Of a DNA stretch of 33,673 nt, positions 23,961 to 32,359 are shown piece by piece. This DNA comes from an uncultured Mycoplasmatota bacterium (GTDB lineage: Bacteria; Bacillota_I; Bacilli_A; RF39; UBA660): positions 1 through 33,673 of the forward strand of contig URLV01000011.1 in the NCBI GenBank assembly GCA_900548725.1, written 5' to 3'. Position 1 is the stretch's first letter, and every line of letters begins with the position of its first letter. The notes below the pieces were generated by a model. The model did no database searches. It saw only the letters and a program-made list of their open reading frames with translations, and had not been told where the DNA came from. Made by a program: the position numbers and the translations under genes.

Positions 23961-24121
23961 ATGTCATCAATATGGCAAAATAATGATAGAAAGTTAGCAA
24001 TTGATATGAGGATTAGTAATTTAGTTTTATCATTGTGTAAATTTGGTACAAATTCAACTATATCAAGACAATTTTGAAGATAGGAAAGAAGAATTTCATA
24101 AAGTATTAACTTTACAAAAGA
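23961..24121 (+). pseudogene. Short frameshifted remnant
   Basis: A 38-codon frame from ATG 23961 ends at TGA 24077. Removing one T near 24072-24075 would continue it (RQFEDRKEEFHKVLTL) for another 15 or so codons. No family recognised. Confidence 0.3.
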
Positions 24122-24168
24122 AACGTATGAAGTAGATTATATAATTTTTAATAAATAAGGAGGATAAA

Positions 24169-24873
24169 ATGAGATTATTTTTAGCTAGTAATATTGGAGG
24201 TATAAAAAAAGAAAAAGGAAAAAAAGTGCCTATAAATTTTTTTGAAGATAATAATTTTTTAAAGAATTTAAAGGAAAACATAAATGATTATAATAAATTT
24301 GTTATTATAGCTAGTGCTTCTGATAATTATGAACAAAATGATTATTATCTAAGGTTAGATATGGAGGCTTTAGCATTGTCTGGACTTAATTTTAAGGAAA
24401 ATGTTGTACTTGATAATCGTAATAAAGACGATATCACAAATGTACTTAAGAATAGTTCACTTATATTTTTAAGTGGTGGAGATACTTTACAACAAAACAT
24501 ATTTTTTAATGAGATAAGTCTTAAAAAACATATAAAAAAAACAGATGCATGTATTGTTGGTATAAGTGCTGGATCGATAAATAGTGCTAAAAATGTATTT
24601 AATAGTCCAGAGGAGGAAAAGGATTTAACTAATCCTTCTATATTAAACGGACTTGATTTGACTACAATTAATGTTGAACCACATTTTGATTGTGATAAAT
24701 TTGGCAAAATTCAGATGAATTCAATATTAAAAGAATCGAATAATAGAGTTATTTATGGACTTCCTGACAAATCATACATATTTAATAATAAAATTTATGG
24801 TAAATGTTACAGAATTTATAAAGAAAATATTGAACTTATTTCAAATGATAATGAAGTAACAGATGTATACTAA
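24169..24873 (+). CDS. Peptidase E-like protein (family S51)
   Basis: 234 residues. The S51 nucleophile elbow is GISAGSIN (131-138, S133), preceded by SLIFLSGGDTLQQN (97-110). The catalytic His lies in VEPHFD (H172). S51 enzymes have a class I glutamine-amidotransferase fold; peptidase E cleaves Asp-X dipeptides, and relatives process cyanophycin. AAGGAGGA stands 7 bp before the ATG. Many Firmicutes carry such proteins as cytoplasmic housekeeping peptidases; substrate not assignable. Confidence 0.85.
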   Translation: MRLFLASNIGGIKKEKGKKVPINFFEDNNFLKNLKENINDYNKFVIIASASDNYEQNDYYLRLDMEALALSGLNFKENVVLDNRNKDDITNVLKNSSLIFLSGGDTLQQNIFFNEISLKKHIKKTDACIVGISAGSINSAKNVFNSPEEEKDLTNPSILNGLDLTTINVEPHFDCDKFGKIQMNSILKESNNRVIYGLPDKSYIFNNKIYGKCYRIYKENIELISNDNEVTDVY

Positions 24874-24904
24874 TTAGTAGTTTATGATAAGGAGGATGAT
24901 TTAA

Positions 24905-25018
24905 GTGATAATTTCAAATAATTTGTTTTATTTAAGTGGTAGTTGTTTTTCTTCAGTAAATGATAAGGGTATGTTGGGAGAAGTATATGGAATGTTTTTA
25001 ATTTATTATTTAAAGTAA
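24905..25018 (+). pseudogene. N-terminal fragment of an MBL-fold hydrolase
   Basis: GTG at 24905 behind a strong AAGGAGG; 37 codons. LFYLSGSCFSSVNDKGMLGEVYG resembles the first strand pair of MBL-fold metallo-hydrolases (F-xLSGSxFS..GD...LGxVYG). It stops before any HxHxDH motif, so only the start of the gene survives. Confidence 0.45.
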
Positions 25019-25250
25019 AAAAAGATGCTAAAGAAATTTGTTTTATAGTGAAAGTGAATGTAAAATTAGTATAATTAGTGTTAGGAATTACATTAATAAT
25101 ACTGGTCAGTTATTTAAGAAAAGTTTATGGATATATTAAATTAACAAAATAAGTTTTTTTGTTAAGGAATGTGTTTTGAATTTGATTAGTTTTACTTATA
25201 AAAAAATTTGCATAAATGTCCATAATAAATGTGAAATTTAGGGATAAATT
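25019..25250 (+). other. Decayed sequence without a gene
   Basis: Short open pieces in several frames, one encoding a single hydrophobic helix (VLGITLIILVSYLRK, about 25079-25125). No start sites or family matches. Confidence 0.35.
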
Positions 25251-25279
25251 AAATGTAGTAAAAAAAAACTACATTTTTT
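25251..25279 (+). terminator. Strong terminator
   Basis: AAATGTAGT, loop of eight A, ACTACATTT, then TTT. It closes the remnant region. A start-less 28-codon frame (25335-25419) follows before the TetR gene. Confidence 0.75.
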
Positions 25280-25422
25280 AATTTTCATTTAATAAAACAG
25301 TATTAATATTTAATTAAAGAAGGGAGAGATTATATAATATAATATTTAATACTAATTCTAATATAGATTTTAATGGATATAAATTATATGTTAATGGAAA
25401 AGAAATAAAGAGTAACTAACAA

Positions 25423-25986
25423 TTACTCTGTTCCAATATTATCTGGTATTAAAATACTATAATATTTAATTAAATCTTCTTTAGAATATTTATTATTACT
25501 AATATAGTCTATTCCTAAATTAATAACACCGCCTAAATAAAATTTAGCAGCTATATCACTTGGAATAACACTATTATTATTACCGTTTGCTTTATTTAAT
25601 AAATCATTATTAACTACATTAAGTAATATATCCATCATAATACTATTTCTATTATTAATCATAATTGAATTATATATATCTTTCTTTTCTTCAATGTGAT
25701 TTAAAAATAATCTAATAAGTTCTATATAATATTCTTTAGTATTAACTATATTATTATTTTTAGATAATTCACTAGTTAATTCATTTTCTACATTCTTTAA
25801 AAAATCTACAAGTAATTCATATTTATCATCATAATGAGCATAAAAAGTTGACCTATTAATTAATGCTTCATTACATATATCACTTACTCTAATTTCTTCA
25901 AATGTTTTATCTTTCATTAAATTAGTTAATGAATTATATAATGCTATTTTAGTTTTTATAATTCTTAAATCTTTTTTCTCTTTCAT
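25423..25986 (-). CDS. TetR/AcrR-family transcription regulator
   Basis: 187 residues from ATG 25986 (a GTG at 25995 would add three). The N-terminal DNA-binding domain reads KTKIALYNSLTNLMKDKTFE then IRVSDICNEALINRSTFYAHYDDKYELL, the typical TetR helix-turn-helix (about residues 27-57). The C-terminal ligand domain has no recognisable subfamily. It is transcribed away from the MMPL fusion gene, and probably represses it and itself through the shared 180-bp region. Confidence 0.9.
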   Translation of the reverse strand: MKEKKDLRIIKTKIALYNSLTNLMKDKTFEEIRVSDICNEALINRSTFYAHYDDKYELLVDFLKNVENELTSELSKNNNIVNTKEYYIELIRLFLNHIEEKKDIYNSIMINNRNSIMMDILLNVVNNDLLNKANGNNNSVIPSDIAAKFYLGGVINLGIDYISNNKYSKEDLIKYYSILIPDNIGTE

Positions 25987-26038
25987 AATAATCACAACTA
26001 TATTATATGATATATTTTACAAAAGTAAAGATAAAGTG

Positions 26039-26086
26039 TATTTTGTTGGATAAATATTAATACATATTTTATATTTTGTTGGATAA
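26039..26086. promoter_or_regulatory. Direct repeats, candidate TetR operators
   Basis: TATTTTGTTGGATAA occurs exactly twice, at 26039-26053 and 26072-26086, 33 bp apart (about three helical turns). An imperfect palindrome ATAACATAC...GTGTGTTAT (26083-26115) overlaps the second copy. Confidence 0.5.
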
Positions 26087-26161
26087 CATACTTATTATTA
26101 ATATATTGTGTGTTATTTTTTTATATGTTTTAATAAAATACTTTTTGAAGGGAGAAGAAAT

Positions 26162-29100
26162 ATGAAAAAGTTTGCAAATAAGATTTGTGAAAAGAAAATA
26201 TTAATATTAATTATATCTCTAATATTATTAGTATTATCTTTTATAGGTATGAAATTAACTAAAGTAAATTATGATATATTAGTTTATTTGCCTAGTGATA
26301 TTGAGACTATTAAAGGACAAAATATTTTAACTGATGACTTTGATATGGGTTCTTATAGTACAGTAGTAGTTAGCAATTTATCTAATAAAGATATTATTAA
26401 ATTAGAGGAGAAAATAAAAGATGTAAGTGGCGTAAACAATGTTATATCTTTATATGATGTTGTTGGTACTAATGTACCAGTAGATTTCTTACCAAGTGAG
26501 GTCACTAGTCATTTACATAAAGATAATACAGATATTTTACTTATTACTTTTAAAGATGGTACTAGTGCTAATTCAACAATAGATGCTGTTAGAGAAATAA
26601 GAAAGATATCTAAAAGTATGAAACTTGGTGGTATGAGTAGTATGGTGCTTGATACTATGAATTTAAGTGAAAGTGAAATAATGATATATATTGTTATTGC
26701 TGTAGTACTATGTATATTAGTATTAGAATTATCACTTGATTCATACTTAGTTCCAGTATTATTACTAGGTAACATTGGTTGTGCTATATTATTTAATTTA
26801 GGTAGTAATATATTTTTAGGAGAAATATCATATATTACTAAAGCTTTAGTTGCTGTTTTACAGCTAGGGGTTACTACAGATTTCTCTATATTCTTATATC
26901 ATTCTTATGAAGATAAAAAGAAAAAAAATGAGAATAGAAATGAAGCTATGAGTGAAGCGATAGTTGAAACTTTTAAATCAGTTATAGGTAGTAGTTTAAC
27001 AACAATTGCTGGATTCTTAGTACTTTGTACTATGAAATTAACTTTAGGACGAGATTTAGGTATAGTAATGGCTAAAGGAGTTTTACTAGGTGTTATGAGT
27101 GTTATTACATTATTTCCAGCATTACTTCTTACATTTGATAAATATGTAGAAAAAACTAAACATAAGAGTTTTAAAATTAATTTCAGTCCATTAAACAATT
27201 TTGTTATAAAACATAATAAATTAATATTTATAATATTCTTAATATTATTGGTTCCTATGTATTTAGCTAATAACAAAGTTAATGTATATTATAAAATAGA
27301 TAAATCATTACCAGAAACATTAGAAAGTATTAGTACTAATAATTATTTAAGAGATAATTATAATATAGTTAGTCCAGAAATAATATTAGTTAATAGTAAT
27401 TTAAAAAGTAATAATGTAAATAATATGATAAATGATTTAAAAGATGTAGATGGTATAGATTTTGTATTATCTTATGAAAAATTAAAGAATGCTGGTTTAT
27501 CAGATAATATGTTAGATAAAGATACATTAAATATATTTAAAAATGATAAATATCAAGCAATACTTGTAAATTCAATTTATGAAGTTGCTAGTGATGAATT
27601 AAATAATCAAATAGTTAAAGTTAATGATATTGTTAAGAAATATGATGATACTGCTATTGTAGCAGGTGAAGGTCCTTTAATGAAAGACTTAATTAATATA
27701 AGTGATACAGACTTTAAAAACGTTAATTATTCTTCTGTAGTTTGTATATTTATTATATTAATTATTGTGCTTCGTAGTTTATCATTACCAATTCTTTTAA
27801 TACTTGCAATAGAGTTTGCTATTTTCACTAATATGTCCGTATCATACTTTAGTGGAACAGTACTTCCATTTGTTGCACCAATAGTACTAGGTACTATACA
27901 GTTAGGAGCTACTATAGATTATGCAATACTTCTTACTACAACATATATAGAAAATAGAAAGAAATATGATAAGAAAGAGGCTATGAAATTAACACTTGAT
28001 TATAATGGACACTCTATATTTGTTAGTGGATTATGTTTCTTTGCTGCAACATTCGGCGTAGGAGTTTATTCTAAACTCGAAATGGTTGGTTCTCTTTGTA
28101 CATTAATTTCAAGAGGTGCCATAATAAGTATGATAGTAGTAATAACAGTATTACCATCTATACTATTAATATTTGATAAATTTGTTATAAAAGAAAGGAA
28201 AGTTAATATGAATAAAAAGATTAAAAATACTATTGTTGGTTCATTTCTAATATTATCTTTATTTGCAACTCCAGTACATGCTTTAAGTAAAAATGAAACA
28301 GTATATAGTAAATTAGAATATAATGGTAAATTAAAAACAACTTTTGTTAATGAACATTTAATAAATGATGAAAAGTTAGAAAATATAAATGATTATTCAG
28401 AATTAAAAGATATTTTAAATATAAATGGTGATGAAACATATAAAATAGATAATAATAAGATTGTATGGAATTCTAATAAAAACGATATATTTTATCAAGG
28501 TAAATATGATAAAGATTTACCAATAGAATTAAGTGTTACTTATAAATTAGATGGTAAAGTAAAAGAATTAGATGATATATTAGGGAAAAAAGGTAAGGTT
28601 AGTATATCAATAGATTATAAGAACAAAGATAGTCATAACATTAGTATAAATGGTAAGAATGAAACCATGTATACACCATTTTTAGTAACAACAGGTATGA
28701 TTCTTGATAGTAAAGAAAATACTAATATAAATATTAATAATGGTAAAGTAATTTCTACTGGTACTAAGAATATAGTTGTAGGATTAAGTGCTCCAGGATT
28801 ATATGAAAGTTTAAATATTAGTAGTTTAAAGAATATGAATAATATTACTATTACTTTTGATACAACTAATTTTAAATTACCTTCTATATATAATGTTGCA
28901 ACTCCTAAATTAATTAGTAGTAGTGATATTAGTAGTTTAAATGAATTAGATAGTTTATATGAAAAGACTAAAGTTTTACAAGATAATATGAATTTAATAG
29001 ATGAATCATCTAAGAAAATAAAAAGTGGTTCAAATACTTTAAAAAGTAGTTTATCAAGTTCTATTGATAAACTTAAGAATAGTAATGGAAATGCTTTAAG

Positions 29101-29941
29101 CGAAGAAGAAGTTAACGCTATAAAAAATAAAACAGTAAGTAATGTTAGTAGTACTTTTACAAGTGATTATTTGAATTCTGTAAGTAATGAAACTTGGGAA
29201 GAAGTTAAGAATAACATGGATCCAAATGATGCTAAAGTAAATGAGATTGGTAATAATGCTGGATTAAATATATTAGGTACATACTTACAAGCTAGTGGTG
29301 AATATAATTCATACTTAGTATGTCAAAATGCTATTAATACTAAGGGTACAGACTATACTTCATATACACAAGAAGAATTAGTTGCATGTAATACTATAAA
29401 TAGTGATACAACATTTATAGCGTTAAAAACTGCTGTAGAAACTAGTATTAAAAATGCATTAAGTGATACATCTAATTATGTTGCAGAAAATGTTTCTAAA
29501 AGTGTATCAGCTAGTGTAGCAAAGAGTACTGCAGAAAGTGTAGCAAGTAGTATTGCACCAACACTTTCTAATGAAGTTGCAAATGCTGTTAAAAACGAAT
29601 CTGTAAAAAGTATTAGTGAATCACTTGGTACTTTATACAATGGAGTAGATATGTTAGATAACGGTATCAATGAATTATCTACTGGTATAACTAAATATAA
29701 TGATGAAGGTATAAAAGTATTAAGTGATATAGTAGATAATAAAGTTAAACCTACAAGTGCTAGAGTTAAAAAATTAGTTAGTTTAGGTAATGAATATCAA
29801 TTAACTAATAAAAATAATGCTGATGAAACTAAATTTGTATTAGTTATAGATAGTAAAGAAAAGAAAGTAGAAGAAAAAACAAATACTAATAAAGTAACTA
29901 AAACTAGTTTTATAGATAAAATTAAAAATTTATTTAAATAA
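26162..29941 (+). CDS. MMPL/RND transporter fused to a YhgE/Pip-like extracellular protein
   Basis: 1260 residues or so from ATG 26162 (GGGAG upstream; the longer frame from 26108 has no site). Residues 1-680 are an MMPL transporter with two sets of six helices. The first repeat has TTDFSIFLYHSYE and the second TIDYAILLTTTYIENR, each followed by the GHSIFVSG/GSSLTT-type loop. At residue 683 a second, complete gene beginning is embedded in frame: AGGAAAG, 5 bp, ATG (28208), then a signal peptide (MNKKIKNTIVGSFLILSLFA, cleavage after VHA). The rest is a beta domain, a Ser/Ala-rich coiled coil (about 985-1180, GVDMLDNGINELSTGI) and a basic tail, as in YhgE-like proteins. In related Firmicutes the two are separate genes beside a TetR regulator. 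Likely roles are export of lipids or drugs. Confidence 0.85.
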   Translation: MKKFANKICEKKILILIISLILLVLSFIGMKLTKVNYDILVYLPSDIETIKGQNILTDDFDMGSYSTVVVSNLSNKDIIKLEEKIKDVSGVNNVISLYDVVGTNVPVDFLPSEVTSHLHKDNTDILLITFKDGTSANSTIDAVREIRKISKSMKLGGMSSMVLDTMNLSESEIMIYIVIAVVLCILVLELSLDSYLVPVLLLGNIGCAILFNLGSNIFLGEISYITKALVAVLQLGVTTDFSIFLYHSYEDKKKKNENRNEAMSEAIVETFKSVIGSSLTTIAGFLVLCTMKLTLGRDLGIVMAKGVLLGVMSVITLFPALLLTFDKYVEKTKHKSFKINFSPLNNFVIKHNKLIFIIFLILLVPMYLANNKVNVYYKIDKSLPETLESISTNNYLRDNYNIVSPEIILVNSNLKSNNVNNMINDLKDVDGIDFVLSYEKLKNAGLSDNMLDKDTLNIFKNDKYQAILVNSIYEVASDELNNQIVKVNDIVKKYDDTAIVAGEGPLMKDLINISDTDFKNVNYSSVVCIFIILIIVLRSLSLPILLILAIEFAIFTNMSVSYFSGTVLPFVAPIVLGTIQLGATIDYAILLTTTYIENRKKYDKKEAMKLTLDYNGHSIFVSGLCFFAATFGVGVYSKLEMVGSLCTLISRGAIISMIVVITVLPSILLIFDKFVIKERKVNMNKKIKNTIVGSFLILSLFATPVHALSKNETVYSKLEYNGKLKTTFVNEHLINDEKLENINDYSELKDILNINGDETYKIDNNKIVWNSNKNDIFYQGKYDKDLPIELSVTYKLDGKVKELDDILGKKGKVSISIDYKNKDSHNISINGKNETMYTPFLVTTGMILDSKENTNININNGKVISTGTKNIVVGLSAPGLYESLNISSLKNMNNITITFDTTNFKLPSIYNVATPKLISSSDISSLNELDSLYEKTKVLQDNMNLIDESSKKIKSGSNTLKSSLSSSIDKLKNSNGNALSEEEVNAIKNKTVSNVSSTFTSDYLNSVSNETWEEVKNNMDPNDAKVNEIGNNAGLNILGTYLQASGEYNSYLVCQNAINTKGTDYTSYTQEELVACNTINSDTTFIALKTAVETSIKNALSDTSNYVAENVSKSVSASVAKSTAESVASSIAPTLSNEVANAVKNESVKSISESLGTLYNGVDMLDNGINELSTGITKYNDEGIKVLSDIVDNKVKPTSARVKKLVSLGNEYQLTNKNNADETKFVLVIDSKEKKVEEKTNTNKVTKTSFIDKIKNLFK
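28196..28210 (+). promoter_or_regulatory. Internal ribosome-binding site and start in the MMPL fusion
   Basis: AGGAAAG (28196-28202), 5-bp gap, ATG (28208-28210), in frame with 26162. It would yield a free YhgE-like protein with its own signal peptide. Confidence 0.55.
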
Positions 29942-29945
29942 AATT

Positions 29946-29970
29946 CATGAGATTAAACTCATGTTTTTTT
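29946..29970 (+). terminator. Terminator after the MMPL fusion
   Basis: CATGAG, loop ATTAAA, CTCATG, T7. Confidence 0.85.
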
Positions 29971-30040
29971 GTAAAATATTTTCACTAAAACTTCATAATT
30001 ATTTCATATCTTATTCATTTTACTATAGTATCATGTAATC

Positions 30041-30289
30041 ATGGAAGGAGGAATAAGTATAGAAATAAAAGTTTTGGGAAGTAAAACACATAATGGAATT
30101 AAATTAATTAAAAATATAAGAAAAATAAATAGTGATATTGATATAGATATAAAAGAACTTAATGATATTAATTATTTAAAGAAATATAATATAAAAAATA
30201 CTCCTGCTTTAGTAATTAATGGAAAAAAAGTTTCTGAAGGTAAAGTTTTAACATCAAGAGAAATCTGTAAAATCCTTACTTCTTATTAA
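30041..30289 (+). CDS. Thioredoxin-fold protein lacking the CxxC motif
   Basis: 82 codons. The fold pattern is thioredoxin-like (MTH895/thioredoxin_3 type): IEIKVLGSKTHNGIKLIKNI then YNIKNTPALVINGKKVSEGKV, with the cis-proline before ALVINGK. The position of the usual CxxC reads KTHNG, so it has no active-site cysteines. The ATG at 30041 lies before the AAGGAGG; the Shine-Dalgarno points instead at an ATA (30059), which may be a mutated start. It could be a binding relic or a decaying gene. Confidence 0.6.
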   Translation: MEGGISIEIKVLGSKTHNGIKLIKNIRKINSDIDIDIKELNDINYLKKYNIKNTPALVINGKKVSEGKVLTSREICKILTSY

Positions 30290-30308
30290 AGACCGACATG
30301 GTCTTTTT
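30288..30308 (+). terminator. Terminator after the thioredoxin-fold gene
   Basis: AAAGACC, loop GACAT, GGTCTTT, T2. Confidence 0.75.
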
Positions 30309-30312
30309 CAAT

Positions 30313-30341
30313 TTTACATTTTTGATAAAATGTGATATAAT
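30313..30341 (+). promoter_or_regulatory. Promoter of the alpha-CTD-like repeat gene
   Basis: TTTACA (30313-30318), 17 bp, TATAAT (30336-30341), 36 bp before the ATG at 30378. Confidence 0.65.
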
Positions 30342-30377
30342 ACACAGTACGTAATTAAGAGGGGGGAAAAAATAAAG

Positions 30378-31049
30378 ATGAAAAGAATCTTTGTTGAAGA
30401 GTTATTTGATTATGCTCCTAGTGTTATTAAAGCTTTGCATAGTGTTGGAATAGAATATATAGATGAGATTGAAAGTAAATACTATTATATTTTGACGTTA
30501 CATAATTCATATACTAATATTATACTTAATAGATATAAACTATATAAAGAAGGACAAATAGTAATAAATCATAATACTTTACCTAATAATTTGAAAAATA
30601 TTTTTATACATCAAATTCCAATGAACAAAAGTGTAAAAAATCAATTAATTGTAAAAAAAATAGATACATTTGAACAATTACATAATTTAATTGTAACAAA
30701 AAAATTAGATTATATGATTTCGGTTAATGCTTATAGATATATTTTAAGTATCTATAAACAAATACTTAATGGAGAAATTGTTATTAATAAATATTTTAAT
30801 AATGAAGAATTTGTATTATTAAGAAGTATGGCAGGAGAAAGTATAACAAACTTAAAATTAAATGAATCATATTATAAAAAACTTAGACGATATAGTGTAA
30901 ATTCAATTTATGATTTAGCTGTTTTACTAATTAAATATAATGAATTACCATATATTAAAGAAGATATTAGAAATGAAATATTAAATATAATAAAAGATTA
31001 TGTATATAATAAACATTATAGCAATAAAAAATTATCTTTAACACGTTAA
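30378..31049 (+). CDS. Protein with RNA polymerase alpha-CTD-like repeats
   Basis: 223 residues. Two or three segments of about 60 residues resemble the alpha C-terminal domain: IPMNKSVKNQLIVKKIDTFE (about 79-98) and LKLNESYYKKLRRYSVNSIYD (about 159-179), following the (L)xLSxRxxxxLxxxGIxTxxDL pattern. An earlier one starts near residue 10 (YAPSVIKALHSVGIEYIDEI). The alpha-CTD binds DNA and activators through a helix-hairpin-helix-type fold, so DNA or RNA binding is plausible. No polymerase-tethering domain is present. AGGGGGG precedes the ATG. Function unknown. Confidence 0.5.
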   Translation: MKRIFVEELFDYAPSVIKALHSVGIEYIDEIESKYYYILTLHNSYTNIILNRYKLYKEGQIVINHNTLPNNLKNIFIHQIPMNKSVKNQLIVKKIDTFEQLHNLIVTKKLDYMISVNAYRYILSIYKQILNGEIVINKYFNNEEFVLLRSMAGESITNLKLNESYYKKLRRYSVNSIYDLAVLLIKYNELPYIKEDIRNEILNIIKDYVYNKHYSNKKLSLTR

Positions 31050-31065
31050 AATTTGTTTAATTCAT

Positions 31066-31093
31066 TTACATTAAAACACTGACATGATAAAAT
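31066..31093 (+). promoter_or_regulatory. Promoter of the M16 peptidase pair
   Basis: TTTACA, 17 bp, TAAAAT (31088-31093), about 45 bp before the ATG of the first peptidase gene. Confidence 0.5.
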
Positions 31094-31127
31094 AAACTTG
31101 TAAGAGTAACAGGTTTATTTTTATTTT
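31091..31127 (+). terminator. Hairpin overlapping the -10 of the M16 operon
   Basis: AATAAACTTGT (31091-31101) pairs with ACAGGTTTATT (31109-31119) with one G-T, followed by TTTATTTT. It would end read-through from the repeat gene. It starts inside the -10 box, so RNA from that promoter would carry only part of it. Confidence 0.55.
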
Positions 31128-31138
31128 GGAGGACTAAT

Positions 31139-32359
31139 ATGAACGAAATCACTAAGTATGTAAACAACAAAAACTTTCATACAACACTCATAAATTTTAT
31201 TTATGAGTTTAAAATAAAAAAAGAAGAAATAATGGCTTTAAGTATAATAACTAAATTATTTAATAAAACTAATAATATTTATAAAGATGAAATATCTTTT
31301 CAAAAAGAAAAGTTAAATAGATATATAATTAATTATAATTGTTTGAATCAAGGAATAAATGATGTTTATTTTTTAAACTTTTCTTTACTTATACCTAGTC
31401 AAAATGTAATAAATGAAGATATGTTAGAAAATCAAATAATGTTTTTGCTAGATAGTATTTATAATAATAATTTAAGTGATGAAACTTTATTTGAAAAAGA
31501 GAAAAAACTTTATACTGAAACTTTATTAAATGGATATAAAAATATAGAATTTATTGCAGAAAAGAATTTATTAGATATTTTAGATGATGATGCAGTATTT
31601 AATAAATTGAAATATAGAGATTTAGATAATATAAATTGTTTGAATTTAGATGATATATTAAACTTTTATAATAAATATATTAAGAATGTAAAACCTAAAA
31701 TATTCGTAAATGGAAATATAGATACTAATAAATTAAATGATATTATACATAATTATTTTAATAAATTAAATTTAGTTACATATAAAATTATTAAAGATTA
31801 TAATATATTTTATAATGATAATAATTATATTGAAAAAATAGATAAAAGTAAATTTTATCAAAGTATATTATATTATGTATATAATGTTAAAGATTATAAA
31901 GAAGAAGATTTTTATAAATTATATATGATTAATTTATTATTAAATTCTAGCAGTAGTGGACTTTTAATGAATTCTTTACGTAAAAAATCTAACTTAGTTT
32001 ATAGTACTGGAAGTAATGTAATGTTAAAGAATGGTTTATTATTCATTAAAGCAGTTAGTAATAAAACAAATATTGATTATGTAAAAATAATTATAAAAGA
32101 ATTAATGAATGAATTAAATAATATAGAGAAATATGATAAAAATATTTATAATATATTAAAAAGATTAGAATTAAATAAAGAAAGAGAATTAGATAATTTT
32201 TATATAGCAACTAGTGATATAATTAATAAATATTTTGAAACAGATTTAACAACAAGTGAAGAATTAGAAATATTAAATAGGTTATCTTATGATGAATTAA
32301 AAGAATTTGTTAGTAGAATGAACTTAAAAGCTACATATGTGTTAGAAGGTGAATTATAG
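31139..32359 (+). CDS. M16-family peptidase, inactive half (YfmF-like)
   Basis: 406 residues with the M16 (pitrilysin/insulinase) layout but no HxxEH zinc motif. It opens NEITKYVNNKNFHTTLINFI and later has KPKIFVNGNID and SSSSGLLMNSLRKKSNLVYS, matching the C-terminal region of M16 domains (R and Y contacts near GLL). In Bacillus the YfmF/YfmH pair is linked to processing of EF-P 5-aminopentanol modification. GGAGGAC precedes the ATG. The stop and the next start share a base. Confidence 0.8.
   Translation: MNEITKYVNNKNFHTTLINFIYEFKIKKEEIMALSIITKLFNKTNNIYKDEISFQKEKLNRYIINYNCLNQGINDVYFLNFSLLIPSQNVINEDMLENQIMFLLDSIYNNNLSDETLFEKEKKLYTETLLNGYKNIEFIAEKNLLDILDDDAVFNKLKYRDLDNINCLNLDDILNFYNKYIKNVKPKIFVNGNIDTNKLNDIIHNYFNKLNLVTYKIIKDYNIFYNDNNYIEKIDKSKFYQSILYYVYNVKDYKEEDFYKLYMINLLLNSSSSGLLMNSLRKKSNLVYSTGSNVMLKNGLLFIKAVSNKTNIDYVKIIIKELMNELNNIEKYDKNIYNILKRLELNKERELDNFYIATSDIINKYFETDLTTSEELEILNRLSYDELKEFVSRMNLKATYVLEGEL

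Noticed and set aside
23970..24100. A real small protein gene at 23961
   Set aside because: No ribosome-binding site and a one-base frameshift pattern; it reads as a remnant.
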